64,000 nt of DNA, taken from assembly GCA_965153355.1 (NCBI GenBank), contig OZ231127.1, positions 69,564,001-69,628,000 of the forward strand. Reading direction: 5' to 3'. This DNA is from Flaccisagitta enflata (Eukaryota; Chaetognatha; Sagittoidea; Aphragmophora). The translations under genes and the position numbers were made by a program. This document shows, piece after piece, positions 41,970-55,374 of the stretch. A model generated the notes under the pieces. The model did no database searches and was not told the origin of the DNA. It saw only the letters and a list, made by a program, of their open reading frames with translations. Within the stretch, counting starts at the first letter, position 1. Each line of letters opens with the position of its first letter.

Positions 41970-42300
41970 CAGTGGAGCACCGCTGTAGCGCACCCGCTAT
42001 TAAGGCATGCCCACCTATACGGCACGGATCTTATGTTCCCATGAGAGATTTTGTAGTTATTTCTATTAATAAGAAAGCATCACTAAAAGGCATAATTTTC
42101 CCCAAGCCCTTGGCATGCGCTCTAGTGAAGCGGAACTGTACAACCGTTGTAGATATGTTTTTTTTTCTTCCTACAACATTTCATCGCTGTAACATGCATT
42201 AGACAACAAACTGGCCATTTGGGGCATAATATGATAGTTCTGTCGGCAACCATTGTCGACCCGAAAACCACATTTACATCGGTTCTGTAAAAAAGCAAGA
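41970..42300 (+). mobile_element. Possible Tc1/pogo-like MITE end
   Basis: CAGTGGAGCACCGCTGTAGC and CACCCGCTATTAAGG resemble the inverted end at 60240-60284 (AGCGAGTGCGCTATAGCG then TGTTCCACTG). The other end was not found. Confidence 0.3.
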
Positions 42301-42365
42301 CGCACAATGCCACTTAACTAAGTAAACTACCGAGTTACTTATCGAAGGGAGAAAGGAAAAACTCC

Positions 42366-42559
42366 TTTTTTAGTTGCGAACGCGCAACTCTATATGAGCC
42401 TTTGTCCGTCCGTCCGTCCGTCCGTCCGTCCGTCCGTCCGTCCGTCCGTCCGTCCGTCCGTCCGTCCGTTGGTGTGCACGAGTCAAAAAGTGTGAAAACG
42501 CGCATTTCCGCCCCTGCCCACCCGTCCGCAACTGGTAGGGCCGCGTATCCGGCCTTGTT
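42366..42559 (-). mobile_element. HINE-like copy with (TCCG)n array, inverted
   Basis: Reads TTTTTTAGTTGCGAACGCGC, (TCCG)n, CGCCCCTGCCCACCCGTCCG, CGTATCCGGCCTTGTT on the plus strand. Confidence 0.85.
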
Positions 42560-42820
42560 CTTGTTTGGGAGGGAAATTTTTTGGCCAAAGGATGAAAAAC
42601 AAGCAAGAAAAAATTATCGGATGCCAAAAATTCATTCATAACGGTTCCCCTGGTGTGTAGACTGAGAAATACAAACAACAAGGAACTGGCAATTTTTTTG
42701 GGGTTTCTCCAAGTTGTCATCACACTCTCCATTCACCAAAAATGGAACATACAATTTTCTCACCACGGCAACAACACCCATTTCATTACTACCCTCGACC
42801 CTTGATTCCATCGGCAACTG

Positions 42821-42955
42821 TTTTTAGTCGCGTGCACGCGACTCTATGACCCACTCTGTCCGTCTGTCGGTCCGTCGGTCCCACTTAGCTTTTCTAGCTT
42901 TTTCGCCGCTCCTGCCCACCCGCACGCGACTTCGGCTCGTGTATACGGCCTTGTT
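42821..42955 (-). mobile_element. HINE-like copy, short, inverted (TCGCG subfamily)
   Basis: TTTTTAGTCGCGTGCACGCG, a GTCC/GGTC array, CTGCCCACCCGCACGCGAC, GTATACGGCCTTGTT. A compact 135-bp complete copy. Confidence 0.9.
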
Positions 42956-43159
42956 AGCAGACAAACAAGATAGTCATTTGAGACTATCACATTACAAATC
43001 AAATGACAGCAAATTCATAACCATATTCTTTTAAGAGCCATCACTTCTCGTCGTTCAAATCTTTTATCACATCACTTATCATAAAGTTCAACATCAAATA
43101 TTGTAAGTGATGATGTGGATGAAGGTCAGTCTATCGGTAACCCTATTCCCGATGATTAT

Positions 43160-43196
43160 CCTAATGTAGTCTGTGTCGATTGCGTGTGAGAAAGGC
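43160..43196 (-). repeat. Diverged duplicate of exon 3's 3' end
   Basis: CCTAATGTAGTCTGTGTCGA, then TTGCGTGTGAGA, matches the genuine exon 3 end (CCTGATGGAGTCTTTGTCGA, then TTGCGTGAGAGA, 43265-43301), offset ~105 bp downstream in the transcript direction. It still reads SHAIDTDYIR in frame. Confidence 0.7.
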
Positions 43197-43265
43197 ATGA
43201 AGAAAGGATGATGTTTTTTCTGTCCGTCAGTCCGTCGGGTCATTCGTATGAATTCAGTGACTAAC

Positions 43266-43340
43266 CTGATGGAGTCTTTGTCGATTGCGTGAGAGAGGCG
43301 CCCGATGACGATTTCGTTTTCGCCATTTCGAATCGAACAT
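43266..43340 (-). CDS. DUF4140-DUF4139 protein, exon 3 (DUF4140 core)
   Basis: 75-nt minus-strand exon, acceptor TTTACTGCAG, donor AG|GTTAGT, phase 2 on both sides. It encodes CSIRNGENEIVIGRLSHAID, then KDSI, the conserved DUF4140 stretch (kGeneVvI.gLs..id.dSIRV). The phase and the R codons made at both junctions match exons 2 and 4. Confidence 0.9.
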
Positions 43341-43701
43341 CTGCAGTAAAACATTCGCAAAAACACTTATGTTACTACACAGCACTAAAGAAAAAACAAT
43401 TACCACTTGGATAAAACGTAAAGACTTATCAATTAGATAAAGCAGATACAAAAAAACAATGTGGACTGTTTTAAATTCTAGTCATTTTCAAAGATCTTAA
43501 AACAAAAATTTCAATCTAGAGCAATCCCAGGTCTGAATCTCAAACGGTTTAGAGGCTAGAGCCCAACAAAAATGTCAGTAAGTATCCAATGGATAAAGTT
43601 ACTCGTAAGCTAAAGTAAACTAGTCATCCAAGGATCGCACATGGTCAGTGGTACCGGATGCCCTGCTGGGAGTGATCCAGTGAAGAGGTGGAGTGAGAGC
43701 A

Positions 43702-44167
43702 GGGCAGCGGCCCCAAAGGGCCGATGTCCTGTAGAACACAGGGGGGAATTTTGAGACGTCCGTCTTTTTGTCCGTCCTGAGGGGGCATATTTCAGGCTTT
43801 AGATGGTTGATTTAGGCCACTGAAGGCATAATTAGGGGCCAGAGGGCAGAAATAAGGCTTGGAGAGCAGATTTGAGGTTTTGAGGGCTGATTTGATGCTT
43901 GGAAGGCTGATTGAAGATCTGGTGGGCAGATTTGAGGTCTGAAAGGCAAATTTGAGGCATGGGGGAGGCTAATTTCAAGCCAAGAGGGCTGATTTGAGGT
44001 CTGGAGGGCTAGATTGAGGCCTAGGAGGGCTAATTTGAGGCCTGGGAGGGCTAATTTGAGGCCTAGATGGTCTAGGGGGGGGGGGACGGACGGATGGACG
44101 GAAGGACGGACGTCTCAAAATTCCCCTCTGTGTTCTACAGGACATCGGCCCTTTGGGGCCGCTGCCC
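43702..44167 (+). mobile_element. Foldback element, GGGCAGCGGCCCC ends, internal GAGGGCTGATTTGAG repeats
   Basis: About 62 bp of near-perfect inverted repeat at each end (GGGCAGCGGCCCCAAAGGGC... and its inverse, including CTGTAGAACACAG and TTTTGAGACGTCCGTC), each running into a GTCC/GGAC array. The 290-bp interior consists of degenerate ~20-30-bp GAGGGCTGATTTGAGGCTT units. No target duplication found. Confidence 0.85.
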
Positions 44168-44569
44168 AAAAAGCTTCAGGGTCCAGAAAAAAAGTAAAAA
44201 AAAATCATCAAGCTCTCAACTCCCCAATTTCAAGCATCAAAAAATGGTCATAAACAAAAACGCGTGTGATTGATAATTTCTGTTTTTTGTCAATTTTTTT
44301 CTCGCATTTCATCTCAAAGCTTTGACTTTGACTTTTCGATCTCTTCAAAAGTCCTCATCCTCATCCTCATTTCCCCCTCCTTCTCATAATCTTCCTCATA
44401 ATCATAGTCGCCTAGCAAAACACCGATCCCCCCCCCCCCCTTGCCATTCTCTCCTTTCCTCCCACGAAGCTGCCATCGAACGAATCAAACAAGAAACAAG
44501 TCAATCAAAAACCAACCAGGTTCATCAGACAACAAACAGAGTCCTCTCCCACTCTTCTTATTTCACTTT

Positions 44570-44570
44570 C

Positions 44571-44601
<31 letters not shown>

Positions 44602-44690
44602 CTTCTTCTTCTTCTTCTTCTTCTCCTTCTTCTTCTTCTTCTTCTTCTTCTTCTTCTTCTTCTTCTTCTTCTTCTTCTTCTTTCCACTTC
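44570..44690 (+). repeat. (TTC)n microsatellite
   Basis: About 115 bp of CTT/TTC with one CTC unit; the S, F, L and R homopolymer ORFs are artefacts. Confidence 0.95.
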
Positions 44691-44699
44691 CTCTTGATC

Positions 44700-45221
44700 A
44701 AAGAAAACACAAAAAAGAACAAGAAATTCAAGGGAAAAAAAACATTTTTTTTAGGAGGGCGGAAAATCTTCGTTTGTCAGCTGAGAAAAATGAATGAATG
44801 ATACAATTGATAGCTCACTGGTGCGCGAAAAGATGTCCGTCGGAAAAGAATCATTCAGCCAACACCCATCATATTATTTCATATAATTAGGCCTTAAAAT
44901 TGATTGATAAGATACCATAAGGGAAAGGAGGTTACAATGGACGAGAAGGATTTGTTAAAAAAAAAAAAAAAAGATTCTTGAGAGGCGGTGACGAAAAACA
45001 CCATTTTACTGTCATTAGCGCTATTTTTATGATGAGTATAACGCGGGCTGATATCAAACATCTCATTCAAGTTGGTGCTGACTGCTGAGCTCATTTTATA
45101 CGCGGTACTCAAGATTTTTTTCGTTATAATTTTCTGGTTCTGTTGACGTTCAATTTACTAACACAAACGACATTTTAATGAATGGATAGTGACTAGTGAA
45201 GACATGTTTATTATGTACTTA
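44700..45221 (+). other. Intron 2 sequence without a recognised feature
   Basis: No gene or repeat identified other than a 15-bp A run at 44958. Confidence 0.3.
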
Positions 45222-45441
45222 AACAAGGCCAACGCGTTACAAGTCGCGTGCGGTCTTGAAGACTAAAAGAGTAAAAGACCTAAAGACCAAAAGACAAACC
45301 AACTAAAAGCAGGAGAAGTAATGCAAAAAACGCCCAAAAACGCTGAAAAAAGCTAATGGAGACTGACCGACCGACCGACTAACCCTCAGACCGACCGACC
45401 GACCGACCGACCGACATAGCAGAGATGTACGCGACTAAAAA
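45222..45441 (+). mobile_element. HINE-like copy
   Basis: AACAAGGCCAACGCGTTACA, GTCGCGTGCGG, GACCGACC array at 45365-45412, GTACGCGACTAAAAA end. Confidence 0.8.
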
Positions 45442-45982
45442 AGTGAAAAAAATATTGTCAGCTCGCCACGCACCAAAATCCTATGAAACCTCTACATGCG
45501 ACTCTATCTAAGCCACTTTTCGGTCCGTCGATCAATCTTCCTTTTTTATGGTACTCATGTCATGGTTTTGTCTTTACATGACTAATGCTGAAAAGCCGTA
45601 CTTATCACATGATAGTGGAGAAATGTTTCTCAATTGCGATTGCGATCGAATCTTACATTTAACATTGATCGCAGCAGTCTACGCCTAAGGTGAGCTTTTT
45701 CCACAACTCTCCCCTCCCCATTTCGCACTGTAAAGATTCACAGTCTTTTTCAATTCTTAGTCATTCGACGTTGGTGCGTGGACTCGGTTCTACTCTTCCC
45801 CACCGCCCTCCTTTGCATAGTGGCAGTGTTATTTTCTTTACTGCCTGTCATTTCCATAGAGAGACCTTGTCTGCTCTCCACTTAGCCTTAGTGGCGGTTC
45901 CCCACCCGTGTGTTTGGGATGGGACATATCCATGGGGACAACACTACCACTGAATGATCATGAAGAAAGTTATAAAGGAAAC

Positions 45983-46115
<133 letters not shown>

Positions 46116-46544
46116 ATTAGAAATAAAAAACCATGCTACCCGTATTACAAAGGTCCGAGTTTCACTGTTTGGGCCCTGGTAGAGCTTTCATGCAAGAATG
46201 TGTCAGCTAGAATAATGTGTCCCGTTTAGAATAAACGTTCACCCTCCATATTGAAAGAAAATATGGTCGCCACAAAGATCCATTCCATTTCAATTTCATT
46301 TCTCAAAGGGCTGGTTTGTAAAAAGAAGCACGACTTTGCCGCTTTTTATGGTATTACAATAGGAAATAAATAATTGAATTTGGAAAAGGAAAGAGGGATA
46401 GAACAATTCTCAAAGGAATAAAGGAAGCAGAGGGATAGAACGATTCTCAAAGGAATAAAGGAAGCAAAAGAGAACGGAAATAAAGTGGCTCATGTTCATT
46501 GTGCGCTTGTTTGTTTTACAGTCATGTTTTCTGTTTGTTAAGTA

Positions 46545-46765
46545 TCATTGCTACCTGAGGAATAGGGGAGAGCTTTTATTTATTGTTTTTATCAGTTTGT
46601 TGTTTTCATTTTGTTTTTCTTTTACCACTTAAGAAGTTGAGACACCCTCTTTTAACATTTCGTTTGCCTATTGTTTTTACCTATTTGTTTGATTGCTTTG
46701 TTTTGTATGATTGTCACCTGAGGAATCGGGAGTCTATTTATTTGATTGCTTTGTTTTGTATTTTG
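46545..46765 (-). repeat. Duplicates of exon 2's 3' end and 5' splice site
   Basis: Genuine exon 2 end on the plus strand reads GTCACCTGAGGAATCGGGAG (46765-46784). An almost perfect copy lies 52 bp into the intron (46713-46732) with ~20 bp of shared intron on its far side (GATTGCTTTGTTTTGTA), and an older copy (CTACCTGAGGAATAGGGGAG) lies at 46551. Confidence 0.85.
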
Positions 46766-46769
46766 TCAC

Positions 46770-46903
46770 CTGAGGAATCGGGAGACTTCCGCTTTTTCCG
46801 TGTAAACGATGACTGAAGTGACGGGACAAGTCGGGGCGTCGAAGAGATGCTTCAAGTGGTGCACAACTCGCTGCGGGGCGGCGTTGGAGGAAGTGGCCGT
46901 CGC
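46770..46903 (-). CDS. DUF4140-DUF4139 protein, exon 2 (start of DUF4140)
   Basis: Minus-strand exon, acceptor CTTTCAG, donor AG|GTGACA, phase 0 in and phase 2 out (134 nt). It encodes FDAPTCPVTSVIVYTEKAEV then SRFL, which is the first conserved block of DUF4140 (CPVTSVtVY.drAeVtR). Exon 3 continues the domain in phase. Confidence 0.88.
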
Positions 46904-47073
46904 CTGAAAGAGGATGGATATGGAAATACATGAGACAAGATGGAGCGTCAAACTTTGGGTTCATGAAGATCTCAATATCTAAGCAATTTGCCGTCGCATA
47001 AACGGGATAGATGACCAAGGACATAAGACAAGTCGAGGGCTTTCAAACAGATGCTTAAAGAGGTACATGAAAT

Positions 47074-48048
<975 letters not shown>

Positions 48049-48126
48049 CATGAAATGCATTACTTGCGGCCGAAAGAGTGATGAAAAGCAGGGAAAAGAA
48101 TGAAAGTCATGTGGTGAAGAATGATA

Positions 48127-49479
48127 ACACCTGTGCAATAATTATTGCAACAACATGCCATTTATCAATTTGTCTCCTCATGCCCTATACTGAATTCACA
48201 TATTTGTTCAGGTTTGGTTATTTTTATGATAATACAGGGTGTATCACATCAAACAGGACAAAAGAAAACGATGTATTTTTGTTTCTAGAAGTGCAAAATC
48301 ATTTCTGAAAACTGTTTCTAAAAGATAACTTCAGACGATTTTTGAATGTTACAGACTTTTGCTAGTCATGGTTAACACATACCCTCAACAAAACCATAAA
48401 AAAACGCCTTTTTTTAGCAAAAAATGCTAATTTCTATCCCAATTCAAGGTTTTTCCTTAGATTTTCCTAGCTATATACAGATATGGATGACAAAAAATTG
48501 TCAGAAATGTTTGTCAGTTAAGCTAGGATACTGAAGATTGGGATTCCCTCATGACCTTTGTCAAAATTGTATCATTCAATATAGTTATTGACTTTTTTAT
48601 CAATGCACATAAAATTTTTTTGTGATGAAAATTACAAAAAAGTCTCTGGACCCAACCAATACTGTACAATTTTCTCATTTTTTGCACAGGTATGATTTTA
48701 CCTCACAATATCTTTAATTCAAGGCCATTGCCAGGATTGTAGCACTATTTGTTTGGAAATAAGAGTGGGATAAAAGGATGCTTGTCAATGCTCAACAAAA
48801 CAAGCAAAAACTCAAAGTAAAAACTATACTTTGCTCTAAATAATACAAAGGGATTCAGTTTTCTTAATGAGCCCTTGGCAAAATACAGATATAAAAATCG
48901 TTTTTTAAGAGCTTTCTGAACCTGTTTACAGAATCATTCTACCATTTCTAGAAGCAAAGATACATCGTTTTCTTTGGTCCTGTTTGGGGTGGTACTCCCT
49001 GTACTAGGTATAACAAGACAGAGGAAGAATTTTCAATCCATTTAAGAAGTCGCAAATTAGATTTATTTAACACAATTGAGAGGTTGTTGTGTTCAGAATA
49101 TCAATTTTTATGTTATTTTTACACCAAGATTTGACCACTATACTTTAGAAATTAGACTTGAAACCCATGAGATTATCAAACTACAGCTCAAGATCTAACC
49201 AGTGGCACAATCCGCATGATTTGGTCTATGTTCAATCAGATTTAAGAGTCTTATAAAATATGACAATGTTTTTTGGTAATTTTGCAGTGCAAAGAGAGAT
49301 AGATGTTTTGACTGATTTTTTTATATCTTGGTTTTGTTTTACATAATTTGGATGTTATTCATGAGCAAAATGAAGCATTTTTCAAGTACTAACTAATTGT
49401 GAAAACCAAATTTCTGCATTTCTTTTCATTAAGGTTTGGCTATCTTAAGAAGTTGTTGCAATAATTCTTGCACAGGTGT
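48127..49479 (+). mobile_element. TA-flanked MITE with a second element nested in it
   Basis: Inverted ends ACACCTGTGCAATAATTATT and, inverted, ACACCTGTGCAAGAATTATT (both continuing GCAACAAC), flanked by TA at 48125-48126 and 49480-49481. A TA target fits Tc1/mariner-type transposition. Removing the nested element leaves about 584 bp. Confidence 0.75.
48235..49001 (+). mobile_element. Mariner-like MITE nested in the preceding element (767 bp)
   Basis: Inverted ends CAGGGTGTATCACATCAAAC and, inverted, CAGGGAGTACCACCCCAAAC, both followed by AGGAC(A/C)AAAGAAAACGA. Flanked by TA (48233-48234 and 49002-49003). No transposase ORF. Confidence 0.85.
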
Positions 49480-49847
49480 TAATCGTCAATTGGGATGGTA
49501 AATCATGACAGGGAGTGACGACATTGATAAGTGGTAAAACGATGAATGCATTGGCACCAAAAATCGACGCACACAGACAAAATCACTTACAATGCCGGTT
49601 TTAATTGTCTTTACTGTTTATCATGGCGACCCAAAAAGAATCACAAGTTAAAAAAAAATGAAAATGAGAAGTAGGCACATAGACATAAAACTGTCATGAA
49701 ACAATTGGTCGTGTTGAAGTGAAGATCGCCGGGGGGCGTAAAGGTATTAAAAAACGACCAAGATTTAAGAAACAGAAATAAACAATTGGCAAACGTGAGA
49801 CGAAAACACACACTTAAAAAAGGTTGAATTGAGAGCATTTGGCAAAC

Positions 49848-49958
<111 letters not shown>

Positions 49959-50239
49959 CAGACAGACTGAGACAGAGAGAGACAGAGTGATTGTACGTGG
50001 CCAGTATTCATTGCCCATGCCCATGTCAAAGCATCGTTATAAAGGACCCTCTCTAGTCAGTTTATCATTTGCATTTAAACGACCGTATTCACAATCATGC
50101 ACATATTCTATTGCAATTTGCAACTTTCTCACGTAAGTTGCACAATGCGCGAATCAGAAGATGCAATAGCTTTCATCGGTTTTATCGTAGTTTCCCATCT
50201 TAATGAGACACGTGGTGATGCTGTATGGAAGGGTAGATG

Positions 50240-50335
50240 GGTAGTTTTGGGGTTGGGTGGCTGGGTGGTTGGGTGGTTGGGTGGCTGGGTGGCTGGGTGG
50301 CTGCGTGACTGGATGGCCAGGAGGTTGGGTGGTTA
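50240..50335 (+). repeat. 8-bp minisatellite GGTTGGGT / GGCTGGGT
   Basis: GGGTGGCTGGGTGGTTGGGT-type units on the plus strand. Confidence 0.85.
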
Positions 50336-50811
50336 TCAACACAACATAACGACGTGAGATACAGTTTTCATTTTTGTCTTTAAACCATTTTAGACCATTT
50401 TTCAACGAGGCTGCTACCATACGTGTATGACACACGGTTTGTGTCCACTAACGCAGCCTGGTTACACTCCGTTACGGTTGAAAAACATAGTGGGCACATA
50501 TTCGAACCGACCACCTCTTTGTTCTTGTCATTTTCATCTAGTAGACGTCTAAGAAATTCTTTTAGGGCGGGCAATTCATTTATCTTTGTTATCATTGTCA
50601 AGTGTTTAGTTTATATTTCGATGTTTGTGAGAACCATCTGTGTAAGGGGAAAAAAGATTCATCTCAATATGGGAACATTTTCTTAAAACAAGGTTCAGTA
50701 CCAAACAAAATCAACCAAAAAATTGTGACTTACACTGATCATGTGTAGAACCTTGTCAATTAACGAACATAATTGGATTTTGAACAGTTTCCTCACATAA
50801 ACCTATTTCTA

Positions 50812-50914
<103 letters not shown>

Positions 50915-50919
50915 TATTA

Positions 50920-51590
50920 AAATTTTAGAGGATCAATTAGGAGCATCAACATTCCTGAGGGTGGATCTGCGGCATTTTGTATCCTTTAAGTAGTAAAACA
51001 GTATTAGAAATTCATTTCGTAACGACATCCTTGGCTTTTATCCTCACTCCTCACGCGTGTATTTGAGGACCTCGAGTTTTACTAGCTTTATCTTGATTTA
51101 GACTATATTCCATTTAATTAAATTCTTTGAATGTATTCGGTATCATGAAGAGGATTTTCTTTCCCACATGCGACTAGATACGCAGGCAAGTCGATAGTTG
51201 AAACTATTAAGGATGGAGAAGCAGTGAAATAATATAATGAATCAACGTAACAAGAGAATGGTTCTCCTATTCCTCTTTAAGCAGAAGACTTAAAGGAGGA
51301 GTGGAAATAATTCACACGATAGAAATAAGTTTAAAATGAAAAACGATTCCAATAAAAGGAAGAATTCAATTCAGCAATAACTCAGAAAAGAAGGCGGCAA
51401 TTGACTCCAAGAAGACAGAAGCAATGGGGTTTCCTTTCCTTTCCTTATCTGAGCGGAAACAGCCAAGCAAGGAATAAGTGAAGATGGAATTAAGAATGGA
51501 AAGGATAGGATAGGAGTGGCAGAAAAGAGAAAAAGATCGATTGCCGTCATCAGCGGTAGCGATGGCGGCGGCGGGGGCGGTGTCATCGTC
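50920..51590 (+). other. Intron 1 sequence without a recognised feature
   Basis: No gene or element identified. Confidence 0.3.
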
Positions 51591-51599
51591 AATAACAAA

Positions 51600-51820
<221 letters not shown>

Positions 51821-52534
51821 GGAAGACTCTTGTTTCCCTCCCATAAAGAGTAAGAACGAAGGGAAAAAAACTGCGTGGGATAAAAAGGTTGGATTCGTTT
51901 GTTATTCGGGAAATTATGGAATGTATTAACGAGACTTAAAGAAGCAGCTAAAAATGGAGGGAAAAAAAGAGAGAACTCGGCTGCTCATTTTGAGGAAAAA
52001 AAAACCGGGGGAAATGTGGAATATGATATGATGGAAGGGGCGGAGCAGATATCCATTTCCGTGTTTTACTCTGGTAAAATTTGAAACTGAGAACTCTCTC
52101 CGATGTGATTTAATTTGTTAGTTTGTAAGTGACTGGTTTGATAAGTTGTAGTGGCACTGCGTAAGTCGTAAGTATGTCAAACAAAGCTCTATTGCTCCTC
52201 GAACTTTCAACTCATAACAACTCAGTAGAGCAACAAGCAGTTGTCATCATTGGTTTCATTACTAATTTCAATCATCTTGATAATCGAACGAGAGACACGG
52301 ATTACCGACAAACATGCCCATTTCATCATTGGATGCGTGACCACACTAGAAAATGGTGCAGGCTGTAGGCGATCAACTAAAGAAGAAAAAAAAATGGTTT
52401 CGGCACAGAATTTGGTTGGTTCTGGGCCTCAGTCAAAGCGGAGGCAAACCCATTTATGGTTCGGCGTTCGTGAGTTGGCAAAATCCAATGTTGACCCAAG
52501 AAAAAAACCGCCGGACGCCTCGGCCGTTACGGAA

Positions 52535-52880
52535 AGGGACATAGGCAAGGGAGATTGGCAAGGGCAATAATCATGGCCGATAGGAAAGGGACATAGGCAA
52601 GATACATGAGCAAGGGCAATAATCATGGCCATTAGGGGGAGGGACATAGGCAAGACAAATAAGCGAGGGCTGTCAGGGGAAGGGCAGTGGGCAAGGGCAA
52701 TAATCATGGCCTTTGGGAGAGGGACATAGGAATGGTAGATGGGCAGGGGCAATAATCACGGCTGTAGGGGTACGGGACATAGGCAAGGCAGATAGTGAGG
52801 GCAATAATCATGGCCATTAGGGAAAGAAACATCGACAAGAGAGATTGACAAGGCAGATAAGCGCAAGGTGAATATGCAAG
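52535..52880 (+). repeat. Degenerate minisatellite, GGGCAATAATCATGGCC unit
   Basis: Six to seven units of about 45-65 bp containing GGGCAATAATCATGGCC(A/T) and GGGACATAGGCAAG. Confidence 0.8.
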
Positions 52881-53654
52881 GTGGATATGCAGTTTAATAC
52901 ACGGCGAATAATTGTGGGACGATAATTGTGCACACTGTCTCGAGTGGTTCTTATTTAGCGAAAAAGAGGCAGTATTTTTCTCATTGAATACAACCATTGA
53001 ACAATGTCAATACAAGCGTTCTTGATGTCATCGTCAAGTTTCAACTTGCTATGAGCGCATCTAGCATGGATGATATGGTCTCAATGTGCAGAAATTGTGC
53101 ACATCCCTATGGGAGAGAAAAAAAATTTCATTGCCGCCTTTTGCCACAGAAATTTTTACATCACTGTGTGGAGAATTGAATAAGGAACCCAGATATATAG
53201 TTTTATGGTACAGTTTTGGCCAGCCTTTGCGTAAATCCACATGGAAATTTCATTGCAACTCAGCGATCCATTTCTGCTGATGGCAGCGCCGATCGCAGTG
53301 AGTCAAAACAGGGATCATCATCGATTCTAGCATCGCGAGTTTGTGTAAACCAGTGGCATTCGCTATTGTATGTTAACTGCCATACAGTTTTATCATAATA
53401 ATTAAAAATTATGATTAGCAATAGGATATACACACATTTTTAAAAATAAAGATAAGGATATATCATCATGATGACGATAATGCAAATAAACATTGGACTT
53501 TTCCTTTGCCGGGCTCAGAATTTAATTCAAATATTTTCAGACAAATAAGCTTTTAATTCTCATTTCTTTACTGCTCTTTGACCTTTGCTCACCCTCGCTG
53601 CCACTCATTTCCTCTCACGTGGCTCCCCTTCACCCCTCTTTCCCTTCTTTCACT

Positions 53655-53765
53655 GAAATGTCTGATTTCTAAAAATGGAGATCGTCCAGGGTTCGAAACT
53701 GCAACCCAAATTTTAAGGTCTAACAACTTAACCAATAGGCCATGTCGCCAGTCTGCCAGGTTCAA
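53655..53765 (-). repeat. tRNA-derived SINE-like fragment
   Basis: On the minus strand TGGCCTATTGGTTAAG (A-box region) is followed about 30 nt later by GCAGTTTCGAACCCTGG (B-box region, close to GGTTCGANNCC). Spacing is tRNA-like but a full cloverleaf is not apparent. Confidence 0.5.
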
Positions 53766-54109
53766 GAAACGAAAGCTATTAGTTTCTTAATGAGCAGTTC
53801 TGCCCACTGATCGAATTCACAAAACCATGAATTGAAGTCATCATCACTTTTCTTACCAAAACTTTGAAAGGCGACTACTCAGAGGAGAATTGACCGATTG
53901 ACTTGATTTTTTGTATGGTAACATATCTTGACTTTGTCTATTATGCTGTAAAGTCTCAGGAGATTTTTAGAAGTCAAACCACCCCAACCGGTCTACCTGC
54001 ATAAGAATTTCAAACTAGTAAAGCTTTAAAGATATTCCATGAAATTTTCTGAAATTTTGCATGAATGACCATCCTACCCCTTGACAAATCCTGAGTATGA
54101 TGTACGACG

Positions 54110-54245
54110 ATCGCCTAATAATCATATATATTATATATATATTATATACTATAAAATATAATATATAATATATATATATTATATTATATATCATATAATA
54201 TATACATATATATATATATATAATATATATATTATATGATATTAT
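54110..54245 (+). repeat. (TA)n-rich region
   Basis: ATATAT/TATAATATA repeats with self-complementary segments. Confidence 0.9.
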
Positions 54246-54623
54246 CATTTTGACCGCAATCTCATTGAACATTTTTTCTCACAGCGTCAAAAATATAAAA
54301 TTCAAACTTTTTTTTATCACAACCGTGGGTGATGCGTTTCAGCCACATGTTAGGCTTTTTGGCCAGTTGCGTGATACACTTGTTTCTTTTTATAAGAACC
54401 AAGTTTATAAGAACGTTAGGCTTAAGATCGTCAAAAATTTAAGAACATGCTAAGAACACTGGAAGCCTTCATTTCTTCAAAAATTCAAGAACATTCAGCT
54501 TAAAATCTTTTAATCTTAGATCTTAAAATCTTTAAATCTTTAAGAACAAGCTAAACATATTAAAAAGCTTCATTATTTCATTGAAAATAAAAAACTTAAC
54601 ATGATTTTATAATTCCTTTTCTG

Positions 54624-54830
54624 TTGGAAACATGAGCTTGTTTACGGGGTAATACATGTGCAAAGCAGGTCAAGAGAGACACCATATATTTCGACAAATA
54701 TAGAATTGCCTTAATTCATTGGTGGAATCCACCAATGAATTAAGGCAATTCTATATTTGTCGAAATATATGGTGTCTCTCTTGACCTGCTTTGCACATGT
54801 ATTACCCCGTAAACAAGCTCATGTTTCCAA
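54624..54830. repeat. Perfect 207-bp palindrome
   Basis: 103-bp arms reading TTGGAAACATGAGC... inward to ATTGGTGGA, one unpaired A at 54727, then the exact inverse. No mismatch was found by eye. No target duplication is evident. Confidence 0.93.
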
Positions 54831-54839
54831 TCGCTATGC

Positions 54840-55150
54840 TCTGTGTATGCAATGACAATCAAACAGCAATTCCTTTTCTTTTTATAATGGTTTTACTCTA
54901 GTTTTATTCACTAAGAATTTTGAACTTACAGTTTTGTTGTTTCATTGACATTTTCCCTCAATTTTTCCTAGAAAACTAATTCAAACCAATAAACGTTTTT
55001 GATTGAAGGTTAAAGACTGTGCTTAATTAAAAAACAATTTATGAATGTTTAAGCCTCGAAACTGCCTAAAATTTAAGAATGTTGAAGGCTTGCTCAAAAA
55101 GTGACATTCTTATAAAAAGAAATAAGTGTACTTTATTTTTTTTAATCGCG
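54840..55150 (+). other. AT-rich sequence, no feature recognised
   Basis: Nothing beyond general A+T richness. Confidence 0.3.
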
Positions 55151-55154
55151 AGTG

Positions 55155-55340
55155 ATTGCTGTGCAAGACACATTATGGCCACGTGGTACACATTACAGCT
55201 GTTGAGGATGCATTATTACCACAAGGGACACACTATGGCTGCGAAGAGCGCATAACGGCCGCAAGGAGCGCATTACGGCCGCAAGAAGCGCATTACGGCC
55301 ACAAGAAGCGCATTACGGCCGAGCAGGACGCATCCTGTCC
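55155..55340 (+). repeat. 20-bp minisatellite, GCGCATTACGGCCGCAAGAA
   Basis: About eight units, diverged at the left and tighter at 55240-55330. Confidence 0.85.
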
Positions 55341-55374
55341 TCAGCCACCAAATCCCATGTTTCGCAACCTATTT

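Noticed and set aside
50423-50601. tRNA-like B-box (GGTTCGAATATG on the minus strand)
   Set aside because: No matching A box at tRNA spacing and no T-arm stem.
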